Shown here: positions 34,386 to 43,935 of the stretch, in pieces
How positions within the stretch are numbered: the first letter of the stretch is position 1
Layout of the letters: every line of letters begins with the position of its first letter
NCBI GenBank assembly: GCA_030743005.1
Contig: JASLTG010000014.1
Coordinates: forward strand, 16,677-80,676
Source of the DNA: Acidimicrobiales bacterium
GTDB taxonomy: Bacteria > Actinomycetota > Acidimicrobiia > Acidimicrobiales > Poriferisodalaceae
Length of the DNA: 64,000 nucleotides
Direction of reading: 5' to 3'
The notes under the pieces: generated by a model
What the model was told of the DNA's origin: nothing
Databases searched by the model: none
Seen by the model: only the letters and a program-made list of their open reading frames with translations
Made by a program: the position numbers and the translations under genes

Positions 34386-35129
34386 ATGAGCGAATACGTC
34401 ACCCTTGAACAACATGGCCACGTCAGCGTCCTGACTTTGGATAATGGTGAGAACCGGTGGACCACCAGCATGGTGAGAGAACTAAATGCTGCATTAGATG
34501 AGGTCGAGCAAACAGATGGGCCTCACGCGCTCGTAACTGCCTCATCCGATCCCAAATTTTTCTCCAATGGCCTCGACCTTGACTGGATCACCAGCAAAGG
34601 TGAACACCAAGGAGGAGATCGAAAAGTCTTCGGTGATGAGGCGATGAAGCTGTTCTCTCGTCTCATCACGTTCCCGGTGCCGACTATTGCGGCAGTCAAC
34701 GGTCATGCGTTTGGTGCGGGATTTATGTGGGCCTTGTGTCACGACCAGAGAGTGATGCGCCGAGACAGAGGGATGATGTGCGCAAACGAGGTAGAGATCG
34801 GCATGGCTATCCCTGAACCCGAATTAGCACTCTTCCACCACAAACTTCCGCGCCACGCCTTCTATGAAACTGTCCAATTCGCGAAGCGTTGGACAGGAGA
34901 AGCAGCGTTCTCCGCGGGCTTTGTTCAAGAACTGGCAGAAGAAGACGAAGTCACTGATAAGGCAATTGAGCGTGGGGAGGAACTATCTAGGTTCGGTGGC
35001 AACCGAAATGTCTTTGGATGGATGAAAGAACATATTTGGGGGCCTGAAGCTGCTATCAACAAAGTCGATGGACCTGCGCACATGCTTGCCCACAATGATG
35101 AATACCCGCATCCACCAAGGTTCAGCTAA
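34386..35129 (+). CDS. Enoyl-CoA hydratase/isomerase family protein
   Basis: A 247-residue crotonase-fold protein close to delta3,delta2-enoyl-CoA isomerases. SSDPKFFSNGLDLDW and VNGHAFGAGFMWALCHD supply the oxyanion hole; NEVEIGMAIPEPELALFHHKL covers the catalytic Glu region. The C-terminus is short. It would shift a double bond in an unsaturated acyl-CoA so that beta-oxidation can proceed. It is the only plus-strand gene between two minus-strand blocks. Confidence 0.88.
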   Translation: MSEYVTLEQHGHVSVLTLDNGENRWTTSMVRELNAALDEVEQTDGPHALVTASSDPKFFSNGLDLDWITSKGEHQGGDRKVFGDEAMKLFSRLITFPVPTIAAVNGHAFGAGFMWALCHDQRVMRRDRGMMCANEVEIGMAIPEPELALFHHKLPRHAFYETVQFAKRWTGEAAFSAGFVQELAEEDEVTDKAIERGEELSRFGGNRNVFGWMKEHIWGPEAAINKVDGPAHMLAHNDEYPHPPRFS

Positions 35130-35153
35130 CTATTCGGCGACATCAGTGACCAG

Positions 35154-36029
35154 TTAGGGGCCGGTCTCAAGCCGGTAACTGTCGCCATCAACGTGCATAG
35201 TGCCCGCAGTTGGTGTGCCAAAGTGGGTTCCAATCACCAGAGTTTGTCCATCCGCCCATCGCGCGAAGGCTTCGAATCGAGTGGCGCGAGCCATATCTGG
35301 ATCAGTATCAAAACTGGAACTTAAGTCTGGATTGGCTATTTGAATCGGACTGTGCGCCATGTCGCCGGTGATGATGGCCCGCTCGCCCCCAGACTCGACT
35401 CTGACGCTGATGTGTCCCGGTGTGTGACCTGGAGTGGACTCAAACGATACGAAGTTTCCGATTACATGGTCAGACCCGACAAGGTTGGCGAGTCCAGCGT
35501 CCTTGATAGGTGCTACTGAATCCTCAAACACGGGATCACCAAACAAGTCCTCAGTGCTAGACCAATGGTCGAATTCGATGCCTACGAAGACATATTCGGC
35601 ATTCGGGAATGTCGGCACCCACTCGCCGTCAACTAAACGAGTATTCCATCCAACGTGATCTACATGCAGGTGAGTACATACGACGTGGGTGATCGATTCA
35701 GGAGCATATCCGGCGTCAGATAGACGTTCCAGGAAAGGTCCTTGCTGCTCGTGCCACAGAGGATTTCCACGTTCTTTGTCGTTTCCAACACAAGTGTCAA
35801 CAGCGATCCGCTCGGCGCCGGTGTCGATGACGCAGCAATGAATTTTTTGAAGAAGATGACCCTTTTCTCCAACGAAAGGTGCCAACCACGGAGATTTGCT
35901 GCGAAGGTCCAACACCCCATCTTTATCGATCGAAGAGAACATGAATTTTGGGGAGGTGGGATCAGAAGATTCCGGAACTGAGGTAATCGTGGCGTCCCCA
36001 ACTCGCCACTTCAAAATGTCATCGTGCAT
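35154..36029 (-). CDS. Metallo-beta-lactamase-fold hydrolase (lactonase type)
   Basis: A 291-residue MBL-fold protein with the dinuclear zinc motif CTHLHVDHVGW, a downstream His in STPGHTPGHIS, the bridging Asp in ITGDMAHSP and a final His in IGTHFGTPTAG. Relatives include N-acyl-homoserine lactonases and other lactonases. I start at the ATG at 36029, where a TATCGT box lies six bases upstream; an upstream extension is not protein-like. A second MBL protein is at 50770. Confidence 0.88.
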   Translation of the reverse strand: MHDDILKWRVGDATITSVPESSDPTSPKFMFSSIDKDGVLDLRSKSPWLAPFVGEKGHLLQKIHCCVIDTGAERIAVDTCVGNDKERGNPLWHEQQGPFLERLSDAGYAPESITHVVCTHLHVDHVGWNTRLVDGEWVPTFPNAEYVFVGIEFDHWSSTEDLFGDPVFEDSVAPIKDAGLANLVGSDHVIGNFVSFESTPGHTPGHISVRVESGGERAIITGDMAHSPIQIANPDLSSSFDTDPDMARATRFEAFARWADGQTLVIGTHFGTPTAGTMHVDGDSYRLETGP

Positions 36030-36035
36030 AGGGCG

Positions 36036-36041
36036 ACGATA
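36036..36041 (-). promoter_or_regulatory. -10-like box, leaderless start of gene 36029
   Basis: TATCGT on the minus strand, six bases before the ATG at 36029. Confidence 0.45.
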
Positions 36042-36131
36042 GTGCCGGAACCGATCACTTTCCCAAGAGGTGCAAGTAAATGGACGTGGACATCGATATT
36101 GCACCCATCCATAGTTGTCGTAGAGCTAGGT

Positions 36132-37172
36132 CTAGTAGAGCCCTGTCCATGACAACTGTTCACGATACGGAGTCGCATCAAAGCCCAACGCTCCATACCT
36201 CGCTTCCACTGCATTGACCTTTTCTGAATCCCAGTAAGAGTCTCCAGGGGCGGGAAACCCGAGAACCGAACGCTGTTCAGGGGTCGCTTCTGCTATCAGT
36301 CGTTCCATTCGCTGATCTGGTTTGTACATGGCCCAAGCCCACCCAGGATGAAGCGTGCTAATCCACGAAGCGCCGGCTTTCCTGAATGTCAAATTTTGAG
36401 CTAAGCGAATAGCTCCGGGCAGCAATGGTGTTCCTCGATGCCACGTATCGTGTCGATACAGAAGCACCGAACCTTGACGATATTCGGCGTATACCTCACG
36501 TTCGTAGAGTTCTTGGCGAAACTCTGCAACTTCAGGACGATTCTCTATGAACCATGCCTCTGCCCGCGCGCGGTCATTGATCCAAGGAATATCACTGACC
36601 CCAGGAGTATTCGTCATTGGAGAGGCATAAGCCACGTCATCAGGGCCTCGACGTGGAACGACCGCAGTCGCTCCGCCCACATCAGTTTCTTCGCACAGAT
36701 AGACGATGATTTCAACTGCTTCAGGTTCATTCCACGCCGCTGGGTGGGTCAACGTGTGATTTGGATAATCAAGATGTATCCGTTGGTCTTGGTTATCGAA
36801 ATCACCACGATCCCCAGACGCTCGCCCATATTTGGGCCACAAATCAGATTGGCTAAGTCTCAGGTCATGAACTGGCACATTCAACAATTGAGACGATGCC
36901 TCAAGTAGTCGGGGATGCAAAGACAGTTGATTGAAGTAAGCGTTTCGATCCGGGAACGTCATTCCGTTGCCAAAATCGTTCAAGTTCTGAGCTTCATTGG
37001 AATCAGCATTAGGGAACCTAGATGTAGCTGCCTGAGCGACGTTGTGAATGAGTTCAATCGGGAGGAGCCCATCGACAAGAACGAAACCCTGCTCACGCCA
37101 ACTTTCCACTTGAGAGTCGGTGAGAGCCGAGCTATCGACATCCACCAAACTTGGCTGAACGAACTCTTTCAT
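36132..37172 (-). CDS. Phytanoyl-CoA dioxygenase (PhyH) family protein
   Basis: A 346-residue Fe(II)/2-oxoglutarate oxygenase. Entry helix SQVESWREQGFVLVDGLLP, iron-ligand pair in IHLDYPNHT, distal His in RHDTWHRGTP, and an Arg shortly after in GAIRLAQNLTF for 2-oxoglutarate. The double-stranded helix strand VEIIVYLCEETDVGGATAVVP is typical. Start at ATG 37172 (MKEFVQ), since the upstream TTG at 37181 adds only three residues. Substrate unknown. The next gene upstream on the same strand (37197) is 24 bases away, so they may be cotranscribed. Confidence 0.88.
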   Translation of the reverse strand: MKEFVQPSLVDVDSSALTDSQVESWREQGFVLVDGLLPIELIHNVAQAATSRFPNADSNEAQNLNDFGNGMTFPDRNAYFNQLSLHPRLLEASSQLLNVPVHDLRLSQSDLWPKYGRASGDRGDFDNQDQRIHLDYPNHTLTHPAAWNEPEAVEIIVYLCEETDVGGATAVVPRRGPDDVAYASPMTNTPGVSDIPWINDRARAEAWFIENRPEVAEFRQELYEREVYAEYRQGSVLLYRHDTWHRGTPLLPGAIRLAQNLTFRKAGASWISTLHPGWAWAMYKPDQRMERLIAEATPEQRSVLGFPAPGDSYWDSEKVNAVEARYGALGFDATPYREQLSWTGLY

Positions 37173-37196
37173 TGAATTCAAGATGTATCAGGTTTG

Positions 37197-37754
37197 TTAA
37201 CTGGGATCTCGACCAGTGAGACCTAAGAAACGTTCAGAGGCCGTCGCATTGTCAGCAACTTGAACCTCGCCAGCGACAAGACCCCACTTGGCGAGGGTCT
37301 CTCTCATCGGCTCAATAAGTTCATGGCTCTTGGCTGCCAAATCATCAGGAATATGAGCATCTATTCCGGTTGCTCTACCAATGTCCCAGGCATGGGTCAT
37401 CGGATCCCACTGAATGACCCTGATCCACTCATCAACCGTCATCGGACCAAACCAGAACTGCCCTTCTCGTTCCAGAATGCCTGGCTGGTCGAGAGCTTCC
37501 AACGCTGCATCTCGTGTTGAATTCCAAAGTGCTTCCGGATCTGGAGCTGAATCAACAGACTCTGGTGGAACGGTTTCTCCACTTTCTAAAGTGGCCGTCA
37601 TGGCCGCTAGAACTCCACAGTGGTGTCGGAGTACGTCTCTAGCTGACCAACCTTCGCAAGGTGATTGGTTGTCCCAATCCTCTGGGGCGACGCGGTGGAC
37701 CACTGCGTCAAACACGTATACGGACTGAGTGAAGTTTCGTAGGTTGACGCTCAT
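37197..37754 (-). CDS. DinB-fold TIGR03086-type protein
   Basis: A 185-residue four-helix protein of the actinobacterial family related to mycothiol-dependent maleylpyruvate isomerase. The SPCEGWSARDVLRHHCGV segment carries the first His cluster and IQWDPMTHAWDIGRATG the second; these His residues are likely metal ligands. Function of this subgroup is unknown. AAGGGGAA lies upstream of the ATG. First of a possible two-gene unit with the PhyH gene. Confidence 0.85.
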   Translation of the reverse strand: MSVNLRNFTQSVYVFDAVVHRVAPEDWDNQSPCEGWSARDVLRHHCGVLAAMTATLESGETVPPESVDSAPDPEALWNSTRDAALEALDQPGILEREGQFWFGPMTVDEWIRVIQWDPMTHAWDIGRATGIDAHIPDDLAAKSHELIEPMRETLAKWGLVAGEVQVADNATASERFLGLTGRDPS

Positions 37755-37798
37755 GAAAGGCCATTCCCCTTGGCTCTAATTGACAATAAAAGGTGTAA

Positions 37799-38578
37799 CT
37801 ATCCTCGCAGGTAAACCCGTAGCCCGCCGAGTAAAACTTGTTCGTCATTTACAACGCAATCCCGCTGCTTCGCTCCGGCAAGAACGGCATCACGATCTAC
37901 GCAGTCCACGTCAATGCCACCGAGCCCGTCACCGCGCCCGTCGGTTGCCTCTACGAAACGAATCGAAGCATTGTCAAACTCAATAGTGGGGTTCCCTGCG
38001 GCATCAGTTTCCAATTCGAGCTGAGCTATCTGAGCCCATCTAGCAGCTAGCCGTTCAGGGTCGACTGCTTGTAGCTCGGCTGCAGAAATTGCGCGGACGC
38101 GCTCAGTGCGCGAAAAATCGGCCCACTGAGAACCAGCAGGCCACCAAGGACCGTCAAGACTGTCAGCCCCATCCACTTTCATCTGGTCCATTTCGAAAAA
38201 GCTTCCACCAGTGTCAGCTGGGTGCAGTTGAATTCCTTCGAAACCACCCTTGTCGTACTCCATGTGGTTCGCTATCCGAACCCCAAGCTCTCCCACATGA
38301 GCAATTCGAGAAGAGACATCATCTACTTGGTTGATCACCATATATCCAGTGTCACCACCACGGCGTTCGATGTAGCGACCTCCGGCCGTGGGGCTTGCAA
38401 CAGGTGTGACACATTCGAGGAACTGATTCCCTATAGGCCACAGGGTGTTCTTCAAACCAAAAGCACCCACCCCTGGGTCGATATGGCAGGCCTCTACACC
38501 TAGAACTGTCTGAACATCAAGAGCAGTCTTCAACAGATCTGAAGTAACCACGGCAATTTGACGAAGACGAATCCACAT
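37799..38578 (-). CDS. VOC-superfamily (glyoxalase-like) protein
   Basis: A 259-residue two-module VOC protein. The first module starts LRQIAVVTSDLLKTALDVQTVLGVEACH and has a HMEYDKGGFEGIQLHPADTGGSFFEMD strand with His and Glu that could bind metal. The second module is more diverged (ending VLLGGLRVYLRG). Such proteins include epimerases, dioxygenases and lyases; none can be chosen. TAGGGT six bases before the ATG indicates a leaderless mRNA. Divergent from the VOC gene at 38715. Confidence 0.82.
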   Translation of the reverse strand: MWIRLRQIAVVTSDLLKTALDVQTVLGVEACHIDPGVGAFGLKNTLWPIGNQFLECVTPVASPTAGGRYIERRGGDTGYMVINQVDDVSSRIAHVGELGVRIANHMEYDKGGFEGIQLHPADTGGSFFEMDQMKVDGADSLDGPWWPAGSQWADFSRTERVRAISAAELQAVDPERLAARWAQIAQLELETDAAGNPTIEFDNASIRFVEATDGRGDGLGGIDVDCVDRDAVLAGAKQRDCVVNDEQVLLGGLRVYLRG

Positions 38579-38584
38579 AGAAAT

Positions 38585-38590
38585 ACCCTA
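38585..38590 (-). promoter_or_regulatory. -10-like box, leaderless start of gene 38578
   Basis: TAGGGT on the minus strand, six bases before the ATG at 38578. Confidence 0.45.
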
Positions 38591-38702
38591 AGGCCTTCGG
38601 TAACCCTTCCGCTGAGGCTTTCAAGAAGTTGTCCTGAAACACACCGTCTCCGAGCAGAGTATCGGTGCCCCGATAGGTCGTCATGGTCTGGAATGTAGGG
38701 CC

Positions 38703-38708
38703 TACCCT
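38703..38708 (+). promoter_or_regulatory. -10-like box, leaderless start of gene 38715
   Basis: TACCCT, six bases before the ATG at 38715. It overlaps the short palindrome GTAGGGCCTAC (38695-38705), which could be a repressor site over the promoter. Confidence 0.4.
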
Positions 38709-38714
38709 TTAGGT

Positions 38715-39398
38715 ATGGCACTACACCCGAACGGCGTTAACCATCTCGCCATTTCCACTCGAGACATGAAGACACAGCTCACGTTCTTTGCCGACGTGTT
38801 GGGGTGCCCAACCAAGGCTTTGTATTGGATGCATGGGGTTGAAGGCTGTTACCACGGCTTTGCAGAGTTATCGGAAAGCTCGTACATAGCTTTTGTTCAA
38901 CATCCCGAAAACGCAGAAGAAATCAAATGGGGCGTAACCCACGCGGGTAATGGTGGTGAACCGGTGACAAAAGGCGCAATGCAACACGTTGCGTTCAACG
39001 TTGACGACATCGAAGAACTATTACAACTCAGAGATCGCATCCGATCCCACGGTATTCAGGTATTAGGGCCGTTAGACCACGGCTTCATCCAATCGATGTA
39101 CTTCGCAGGGCCTGAAGGTCTCAGCCTTGAAATTTGCGTTGGTAGCAACATCAACCCTGAAGCGTGGGTAGACCCCGAGGTACGAGACCTTTGTGGCATT
39201 GACGAAGCCGAGATGAAATCTCTCAAAGATCCCGCCGAATTTGATTCAGACGGCGAGTCGCTGCCGAATCCGCCGTTTGACCCAGACAAGCCCCATATGC
39301 ATTATCCACCTGGAGTGGTGGAGAAAGTTATGGCTGTGCCCGATGAGGTCGTATGGGACAAGTTCAGCGAAACCACTCCGCCGGTTGAAATTGACTAA
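38715..39398 (+). CDS. VOC-superfamily protein (extradiol dioxygenase-like)
   Basis: A 227-residue VOC protein. GVNHLAISTRDMKTQLTFFADVLGCP begins the first half with a candidate metal His, AMQHVAFNVDDIEELLQLRDR begins the second with another His, and the final Glu ligand is probably in GPEGLSLEICVGSN. This His-His-Glu pattern suits a metal enzyme. A C-terminal extension of about 60 residues rich in Pro and Asp follows the core. It lies 18 bases before the MFS transporter gene and may be cotranscribed with it. Confidence 0.87.
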   Translation: MALHPNGVNHLAISTRDMKTQLTFFADVLGCPTKALYWMHGVEGCYHGFAELSESSYIAFVQHPENAEEIKWGVTHAGNGGEPVTKGAMQHVAFNVDDIEELLQLRDRIRSHGIQVLGPLDHGFIQSMYFAGPEGLSLEICVGSNINPEAWVDPEVRDLCGIDEAEMKSLKDPAEFDSDGESLPNPPFDPDKPHMHYPPGVVEKVMAVPDEVVWDKFSETTPPVEID

Positions 39399-39416
39399 CC
39401 AATAAATGACACACAA

Positions 39417-40658
39417 GTGATATATGAAGAGCGTCGACCATCTGTTTTTGCTGTCAAGCAAAATCTAGGAGCTACAACTCCGCCGGATTCGAACGAACGC
39501 CTTTTGACACCGCACTTTGGTGTTCTATGTCTCTCATCATTGTTTTCCGCTCTCGGATTCTCATCGGTTATTCCCACGGTTGCCCGTTTCGTCGCAACGG
39601 ATCTCAACGGCGGAGACCTAGAAGTGGGGATAGCCCTTGGAGTGTTTTCGTTTTCAGCAGTACTTGCTCGTCCCTGGATCGGGCGACTTGGAGATCGAAA
39701 AGGTCGCCGACTATTAATCGCTGGTGGATCATTCGTTACATCGATAGTGCTTGCTGCGCACGCCCTCGCTGATAGCTATGTCGTTCTTTTGCTCGCTCGT
39801 TTAGCTATGGGAGCGGTCCAGGGGGCATTTTTTGTTGGCACCGTGACCCTCACGACTGACCTTGCTCCTGAACACCGGAGAGGCGAAGCGGCTAGCTACT
39901 TTTCGGTAGCCATATATGGAGGCATGGCGTTTGGCCCATGGTTAGGGGAGTGGGCAGTGGGCCGATGGGGTTTCGATGGGGGTTTCTTGCTAGGTGGTTT
40001 GTGTATGGCGTTGGCTGCACTAGTCGCATGTTGGTTGCCTGATTTTGTAGGTGATCAAGAGCCAAACGTGCAGATGAACCAAGACACAGGTCGCCGGCCA
40101 CTCCTGTACCGGTCAGCGATTTGGCCAGGAGTTGTAATGGCGTTGGGGATAATGATCTTCCCTGCTTTACATGGCTTCATGCCCAAACTCATGGATGAAC
40201 GGAGTTTGGGAGATGCAGGCCCGATCTACGCGCTCTATGGCCTGTTGGTTCTAGCTCTAAGGCTGATATGTAGCCGTCTTCCGGACGTTCTCGGGACAGG
40301 AAAAACGGCCGCGATGGCTCTCATGGGGTCCTGTATCGGGATGCTAGTCATGGGTAGTTTCGTTTCAAGGTCAGGCATGTTTGTTGGAGCAGCAATTCTG
40401 GCGATAGGAGGATCCCTGCTGTATCCGGCCCTTATGGTCGCGGCAGTCGATGGTGTCCCAGCAAATGAGCGGGCTCAAGCGATGAGTACCTTCACCATGT
40501 TCTTTGAGCTGTCAGGTGGAATAGGTGGCCCGGTGTTGGGCGTCGTGGCCTGGCTCAGCGGGACGACGGTCGCCGCATTTTTCGGCGCCTCAGTTCTTGC
40601 AGCGATTGGTCTCCCGGTTCTTTTCACTTGGAAACGTAGAAATCCTGCAATTACGTAG
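39417..40658 (+). CDS. MFS transporter
   Basis: A 413-residue major facilitator superfamily permease with about twelve hydrophobic segments. The loop motif between helices 2 and 3, GRLGDRKGRRLL, is the MFS signature, and the N-terminal half has LARLAMGAVQGAFFVGTVTL. A cytosolic loop of about 25 polar residues (DQEPNVQMNQDTGRR) divides the two halves. Probably an efflux or small-molecule exchange permease of the inner membrane. GTG start at 39417; the first 30 residues are polar. The sulfatase gene follows on the same strand. Confidence 0.9.
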   Translation: MIYEERRPSVFAVKQNLGATTPPDSNERLLTPHFGVLCLSSLFSALGFSSVIPTVARFVATDLNGGDLEVGIALGVFSFSAVLARPWIGRLGDRKGRRLLIAGGSFVTSIVLAAHALADSYVVLLLARLAMGAVQGAFFVGTVTLTTDLAPEHRRGEAASYFSVAIYGGMAFGPWLGEWAVGRWGFDGGFLLGGLCMALAALVACWLPDFVGDQEPNVQMNQDTGRRPLLYRSAIWPGVVMALGIMIFPALHGFMPKLMDERSLGDAGPIYALYGLLVLALRLICSRLPDVLGTGKTAAMALMGSCIGMLVMGSFVSRSGMFVGAAILAIGGSLLYPALMVAAVDGVPANERAQAMSTFTMFFELSGGIGGPVLGVVAWLSGTTVAAFFGASVLAAIGLPVLFTWKRRNPAIT

Positions 40659-40699
40659 CAACGGCGCGCGATGTGCTACTGATCGGCAATCATGGCCAC

Positions 40700-42274
40700 G
40701 TGACAAATGTTTTGTTCTTCATTACAGATCAACAACGCGCAGACCATGTGGGGTTCATGGGCAACGAAACTATTAAGACCCCCAATCTCGACGCGATCGC
40801 TGAGAACGGCATGGTTTTCGATGATGGTTGGGTAGCTAATCCGATATGTATGCCAAACCGGTCAAGCATCATGACCGGGCGACCCCCAAGCGCCCACGGC
40901 TGTATTTTTAATGATCGATCACTTGATTGGCACGCGAATACCTTTGTGCGGCGTTTCCGCTCGGCCGGGTACCGCACCGCCCTAATAGGCAAGGCCCATC
41001 TCCAACATGGACCAAGTCGTAATTCTGTGATTCCAGTTAGATCGAGCGGAATATTGGCACAACCCCATCACCCGTCAGGCTGGGATGAACTTGAGAACTT
41101 CGAAAACTATCTAGATGGGCGAGCACCCGATATCGAAGATTTTTATGGGTTCGACCACGTCGAATTTTCGTTAGAGCATGGGTCGTCGGTCCTGGGTCAC
41201 CATTTGATGTGGGCATTAGATCGGGGAGGACGATACGAAGATCTGGTTGTTCCCATTTCTGAAGATGCGCCGGCGCTTGATCGGTCACAAAGATGGTGGC
41301 AGGTGTATCGACCTCCCTATGATGCTGAACTTCATTCAACAAATTTCGTCGCAGATCGAACGATCGCGTTTATCGAAGAGGCAACAAGCCAAGACAAGCC
41401 TTTCTTGGCTTGGGCTTCGTTCCCAGATCCCCACCACCCCATGACACCGCCCGGGCTTTGGTTCGATCAATACAAGCCTCAAGACATGCCGATACCCGAT
41501 TCTGTCGGTGATTCACCGGAATTCTTACCCCGACACCTCCAAGAAGCTCATGCTCGACACCCAAGCGATCAACACTTCTGGGTTCAACCCTGTGGAGTCG
41601 CCGGTGACCACCAACTCGTTCGAGAAGCTATGGCAGCTACCTACGGGATGATCGCGATGATCGATGAGGCAGTTGGTCGAGTTACCGCAACACTTGAACG
41701 GCTTGGTCAACTCGATGACACCATCATTGTTTTCACTTCAGATCACGGCGACATGATGGGTGAACATGGCCTGATGCTCAAGGGCTACATGCCGTTTCGG
41801 GGGACTCAACAAGTACCCATGCTCGTTGCGGCGCCGAAACTCGCGCCTGGGCGCACAAGTTCTTTAGCGTGCAGCATGGATCTGGGTCCGACGCTGATGG
41901 ATCTCTGCGGAATACAGCCATATGACGGAATGCAAGGAATAAGTCTGGTACCAGTCTTGAACGACCCTCGAACGACAGTCAGAGACCACGTTCTCATTGA
42001 AGAAGACTTCCCTGATTTTCCAGCTTCGCGCACGTTGATACCCTCAAAAACAAGGACGTTGGTTACTAGCGATACTCACTACACCCGAAACAGCGACAGG
42101 CACGAAATGATGTTCGACAAGCTCGCTGACCCGTCGGAAAGAAATGAGTTATCTAAAGATGATGAGTCCAGGCGACAAGACTCGTTAGAACAGTTGACTG
42201 ATGCTTTGATCAAAAGTGCGGACGCGGCACGAGGCACACCCATAGACCAAAGTTACGTAGAGGAGTTCGGGTGA
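40700..42274 (+). CDS. Sulfatase (formylglycine type)
   Basis: A 524-residue arylsulfatase-family enzyme. With the GTG at 40700 the protein begins MTNVLFFITDQQRADH, giving metal-ligand Asp10; the active-site motif is CMPNRSSIMTGR, where Cys50 would be oxidised to formylglycine by a separate maturation enzyme not seen here. Lys in LIGKAHLQHG and the late IVFTSDHGDMMGEHG motif complete the site. No signal peptide, so it is probably cytosolic. Likely releases sulfate from a sulfated metabolite imported by the transporter just upstream (inference). The frame opens at 40673, but the extra nine residues look non-native. Confidence 0.9.
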   Translation: MTNVLFFITDQQRADHVGFMGNETIKTPNLDAIAENGMVFDDGWVANPICMPNRSSIMTGRPPSAHGCIFNDRSLDWHANTFVRRFRSAGYRTALIGKAHLQHGPSRNSVIPVRSSGILAQPHHPSGWDELENFENYLDGRAPDIEDFYGFDHVEFSLEHGSSVLGHHLMWALDRGGRYEDLVVPISEDAPALDRSQRWWQVYRPPYDAELHSTNFVADRTIAFIEEATSQDKPFLAWASFPDPHHPMTPPGLWFDQYKPQDMPIPDSVGDSPEFLPRHLQEAHARHPSDQHFWVQPCGVAGDHQLVREAMAATYGMIAMIDEAVGRVTATLERLGQLDDTIIVFTSDHGDMMGEHGLMLKGYMPFRGTQQVPMLVAAPKLAPGRTSSLACSMDLGPTLMDLCGIQPYDGMQGISLVPVLNDPRTTVRDHVLIEEDFPDFPASRTLIPSKTRTLVTSDTHYTRNSDRHEMMFDKLADPSERNELSKDDESRRQDSLEQLTDALIKSADAARGTPIDQSYVEEFG

Positions 42275-43137
42275 TGTCGAGTCAAGAACTCAACTACAGC
42301 TTCGGTAAATGAGTCATTGTCATCACCGGCGACCATATGACCCGTGCCTGCCACATCTACGAATTCCGCATCTGGTACTAGCTCACGGAAACCCTGTACG
42401 GCTTCAGGGGTGACGAGTTCTGATTGCCCTCCGCGTACAAGAAGTATCGGAGCGGTAGTGGCGAGCATGCCTTCGCTCATCGTGCGACTGACTCGTTCCA
42501 TATGGGTAGCCAAGGCTGATTGGTTGTCTGAATCGAAGCCTGGTTTAGAGGTCACGTAAGCGGGATCCCATTTCCAAATCCACCGACCATCAGACCGTTG
42601 CTGCAACACCCGACTTAGACCAGACGGATCGGTAGGCCGCTCACGATGAGGGTTGTAGGCAGAAATCACATCAGCCGCCTCGTCCAGGCTCACAAAACCA
42701 TCGGGGTTGCCTGACATAAACCCAATAATCTTGCGGGCCCCTTCCATGTCGAAGTGGGGGGTGATGTCAACCAGGATGAGGGCCGCAAAAAGCTGATGCT
42801 CGGAAACACGTTGAGCGGCGAGGCTTGCCATCCCTCCCATCGAAGCGCCGACGACCGCAGGAGGGGTATGAAACTTGTCAAGAACAGCGATGACGTCTCT
42901 CCCTATGTCTTCCGCTTCGTATTTGTGGTCAGAGGACCAGTCGCTATCACCGTGACCTCTTGCATCCATGGTCATAACGAACCAGCCACGCTGAGACAAA
43001 ATTTCAGCTGAAGTTTTCCACGCGTAACGATTTTGGCCTGCCCCATGGCACATCAACACGGCTGGGTTAGAGGGATCACCCCACTCATCTGCCGTTAACC
43101 GAAGACCATCTGCGGCTTCTATCTCTACGGTACGCAC
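42253..43137 (-). CDS. Alpha/beta hydrolase
   Basis: A 294-residue alpha/beta-hydrolase. MCHGAGQNRYAWKTSAEIL holds the oxyanion hole, MDARGHGDSD precedes the nucleophile elbow VVGASMGGMAS with the Ser, the acid is probably the Asp or Glu near LVRGGQSELVTPEAV, and the catalytic His is in VAGTGHMVAGDD. Esterase, lactonase or C-C hydrolase functions are possible. GTG start; TAGGAT eight bases upstream may be a -10 box. Its 3' end overlaps the sulfatase gene by 22 bases on the opposite strand. Confidence 0.9.
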   Translation of the reverse strand: MRTVEIEAADGLRLTADEWGDPSNPAVLMCHGAGQNRYAWKTSAEILSQRGWFVMTMDARGHGDSDWSSDHKYEAEDIGRDVIAVLDKFHTPPAVVGASMGGMASLAAQRVSEHQLFAALILVDITPHFDMEGARKIIGFMSGNPDGFVSLDEAADVISAYNPHRERPTDPSGLSRVLQQRSDGRWIWKWDPAYVTSKPGFDSDNQSALATHMERVSRTMSEGMLATTAPILLVRGGQSELVTPEAVQGFRELVPDAEFVDVAGTGHMVAGDDNDSFTEAVVEFLTRHHPNSST

Positions 43138-43176
43138 GACCGGCGATCCTAGGTCGGTCGTCGTTTGTATGTGGGG

Positions 43177-43866
43177 TTACCAAGGGTGAACTGTTCCGTC
43201 CCACCGTAAGAACGAGCCAGTGTCCTCATGCCGGAAAGTCTTCATCGTCGAAAGTATTCCTGCGGCCGACTCATGCACACTGAGATCAGCGCTTGATCCA
43301 CCCATATCTGTTCGTACCCAGCCGGGGTGAAAAGCAACGACTGAAATACCTGCCTCTTTAAGTTGGGTGGCGAGTTGCACCGTGACCATGTTCATGACGG
43401 CCTTTGAAGCGGCATAGGGCAAATCGTTGAAGTTCGCCCCAACGACCATGGACCCTATTTGGCTTGTGATGTTGACTACTTGGCTACCAGACTCCAAATG
43501 AGGCAAAAGATTCCTCGTTACGGCGGCTGCACTCAAACCATTAATGCGTATCAGGTCCAGTGTCAGATCAATCGGTGCCTTCAGCACCCCCGCCAGTTCT
43601 CGGTCTAAACCCAAATTAGAAACACTTGTCCCGGCGTTGTTAATCAAAAGATCCACGGGGCCTGCTATCGATTGGGTGAACGACTCGACAGATGCCTCGT
43701 TCCCTACGTCAAGTGCAACAATTTGCGCGGGGGCTAATTCGCTCAGCTCTGGGGCGTCATTTGGATTTCGACATCCGGCTACAACGGTGTCGCCCCGCTC
43801 CATGCACTGACTGACTAACTCGAGACCGATTCCCCGGTTTGCGCCCGTAATCACTGTGGTTGACAT
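43177..43866 (-). CDS. Short-chain dehydrogenase/reductase
   Basis: A 229-residue classical SDR. ITGANRGIGLELVSQ is the NAD(P)-binding loop, DLLINNAGTS the NNAG motif, SQVVNITSQIGSM contains the active-site Ser, and YAASKAVMNM the Tyr and Lys. HPGWVRTDMGG is a typical closing element. The C-terminal tail (SFLRWDGTVHPW) resembles SDRs related to the C-factor/CsgA-like group. Start at the ATG at 43866, with GGGGTG upstream; the TTG/ATG two codons earlier is an alternative. Confidence 0.9.
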   Translation of the reverse strand: MSTTVITGANRGIGLELVSQCMERGDTVVAGCRNPNDAPELSELAPAQIVALDVGNEASVESFTQSIAGPVDLLINNAGTSVSNLGLDRELAGVLKAPIDLTLDLIRINGLSAAAVTRNLLPHLESGSQVVNITSQIGSMVVGANFNDLPYAASKAVMNMVTVQLATQLKEAGISVVAFHPGWVRTDMGGSSADLSVHESAAGILSTMKTFRHEDTGSFLRWDGTVHPW

Positions 43867-43935
43867 CCGCACCCCTGCCTTAAATCATGCGACGTTACAT
43901 AAGTCACACTAATAGTGGACGTCGCCTCAAGGTGC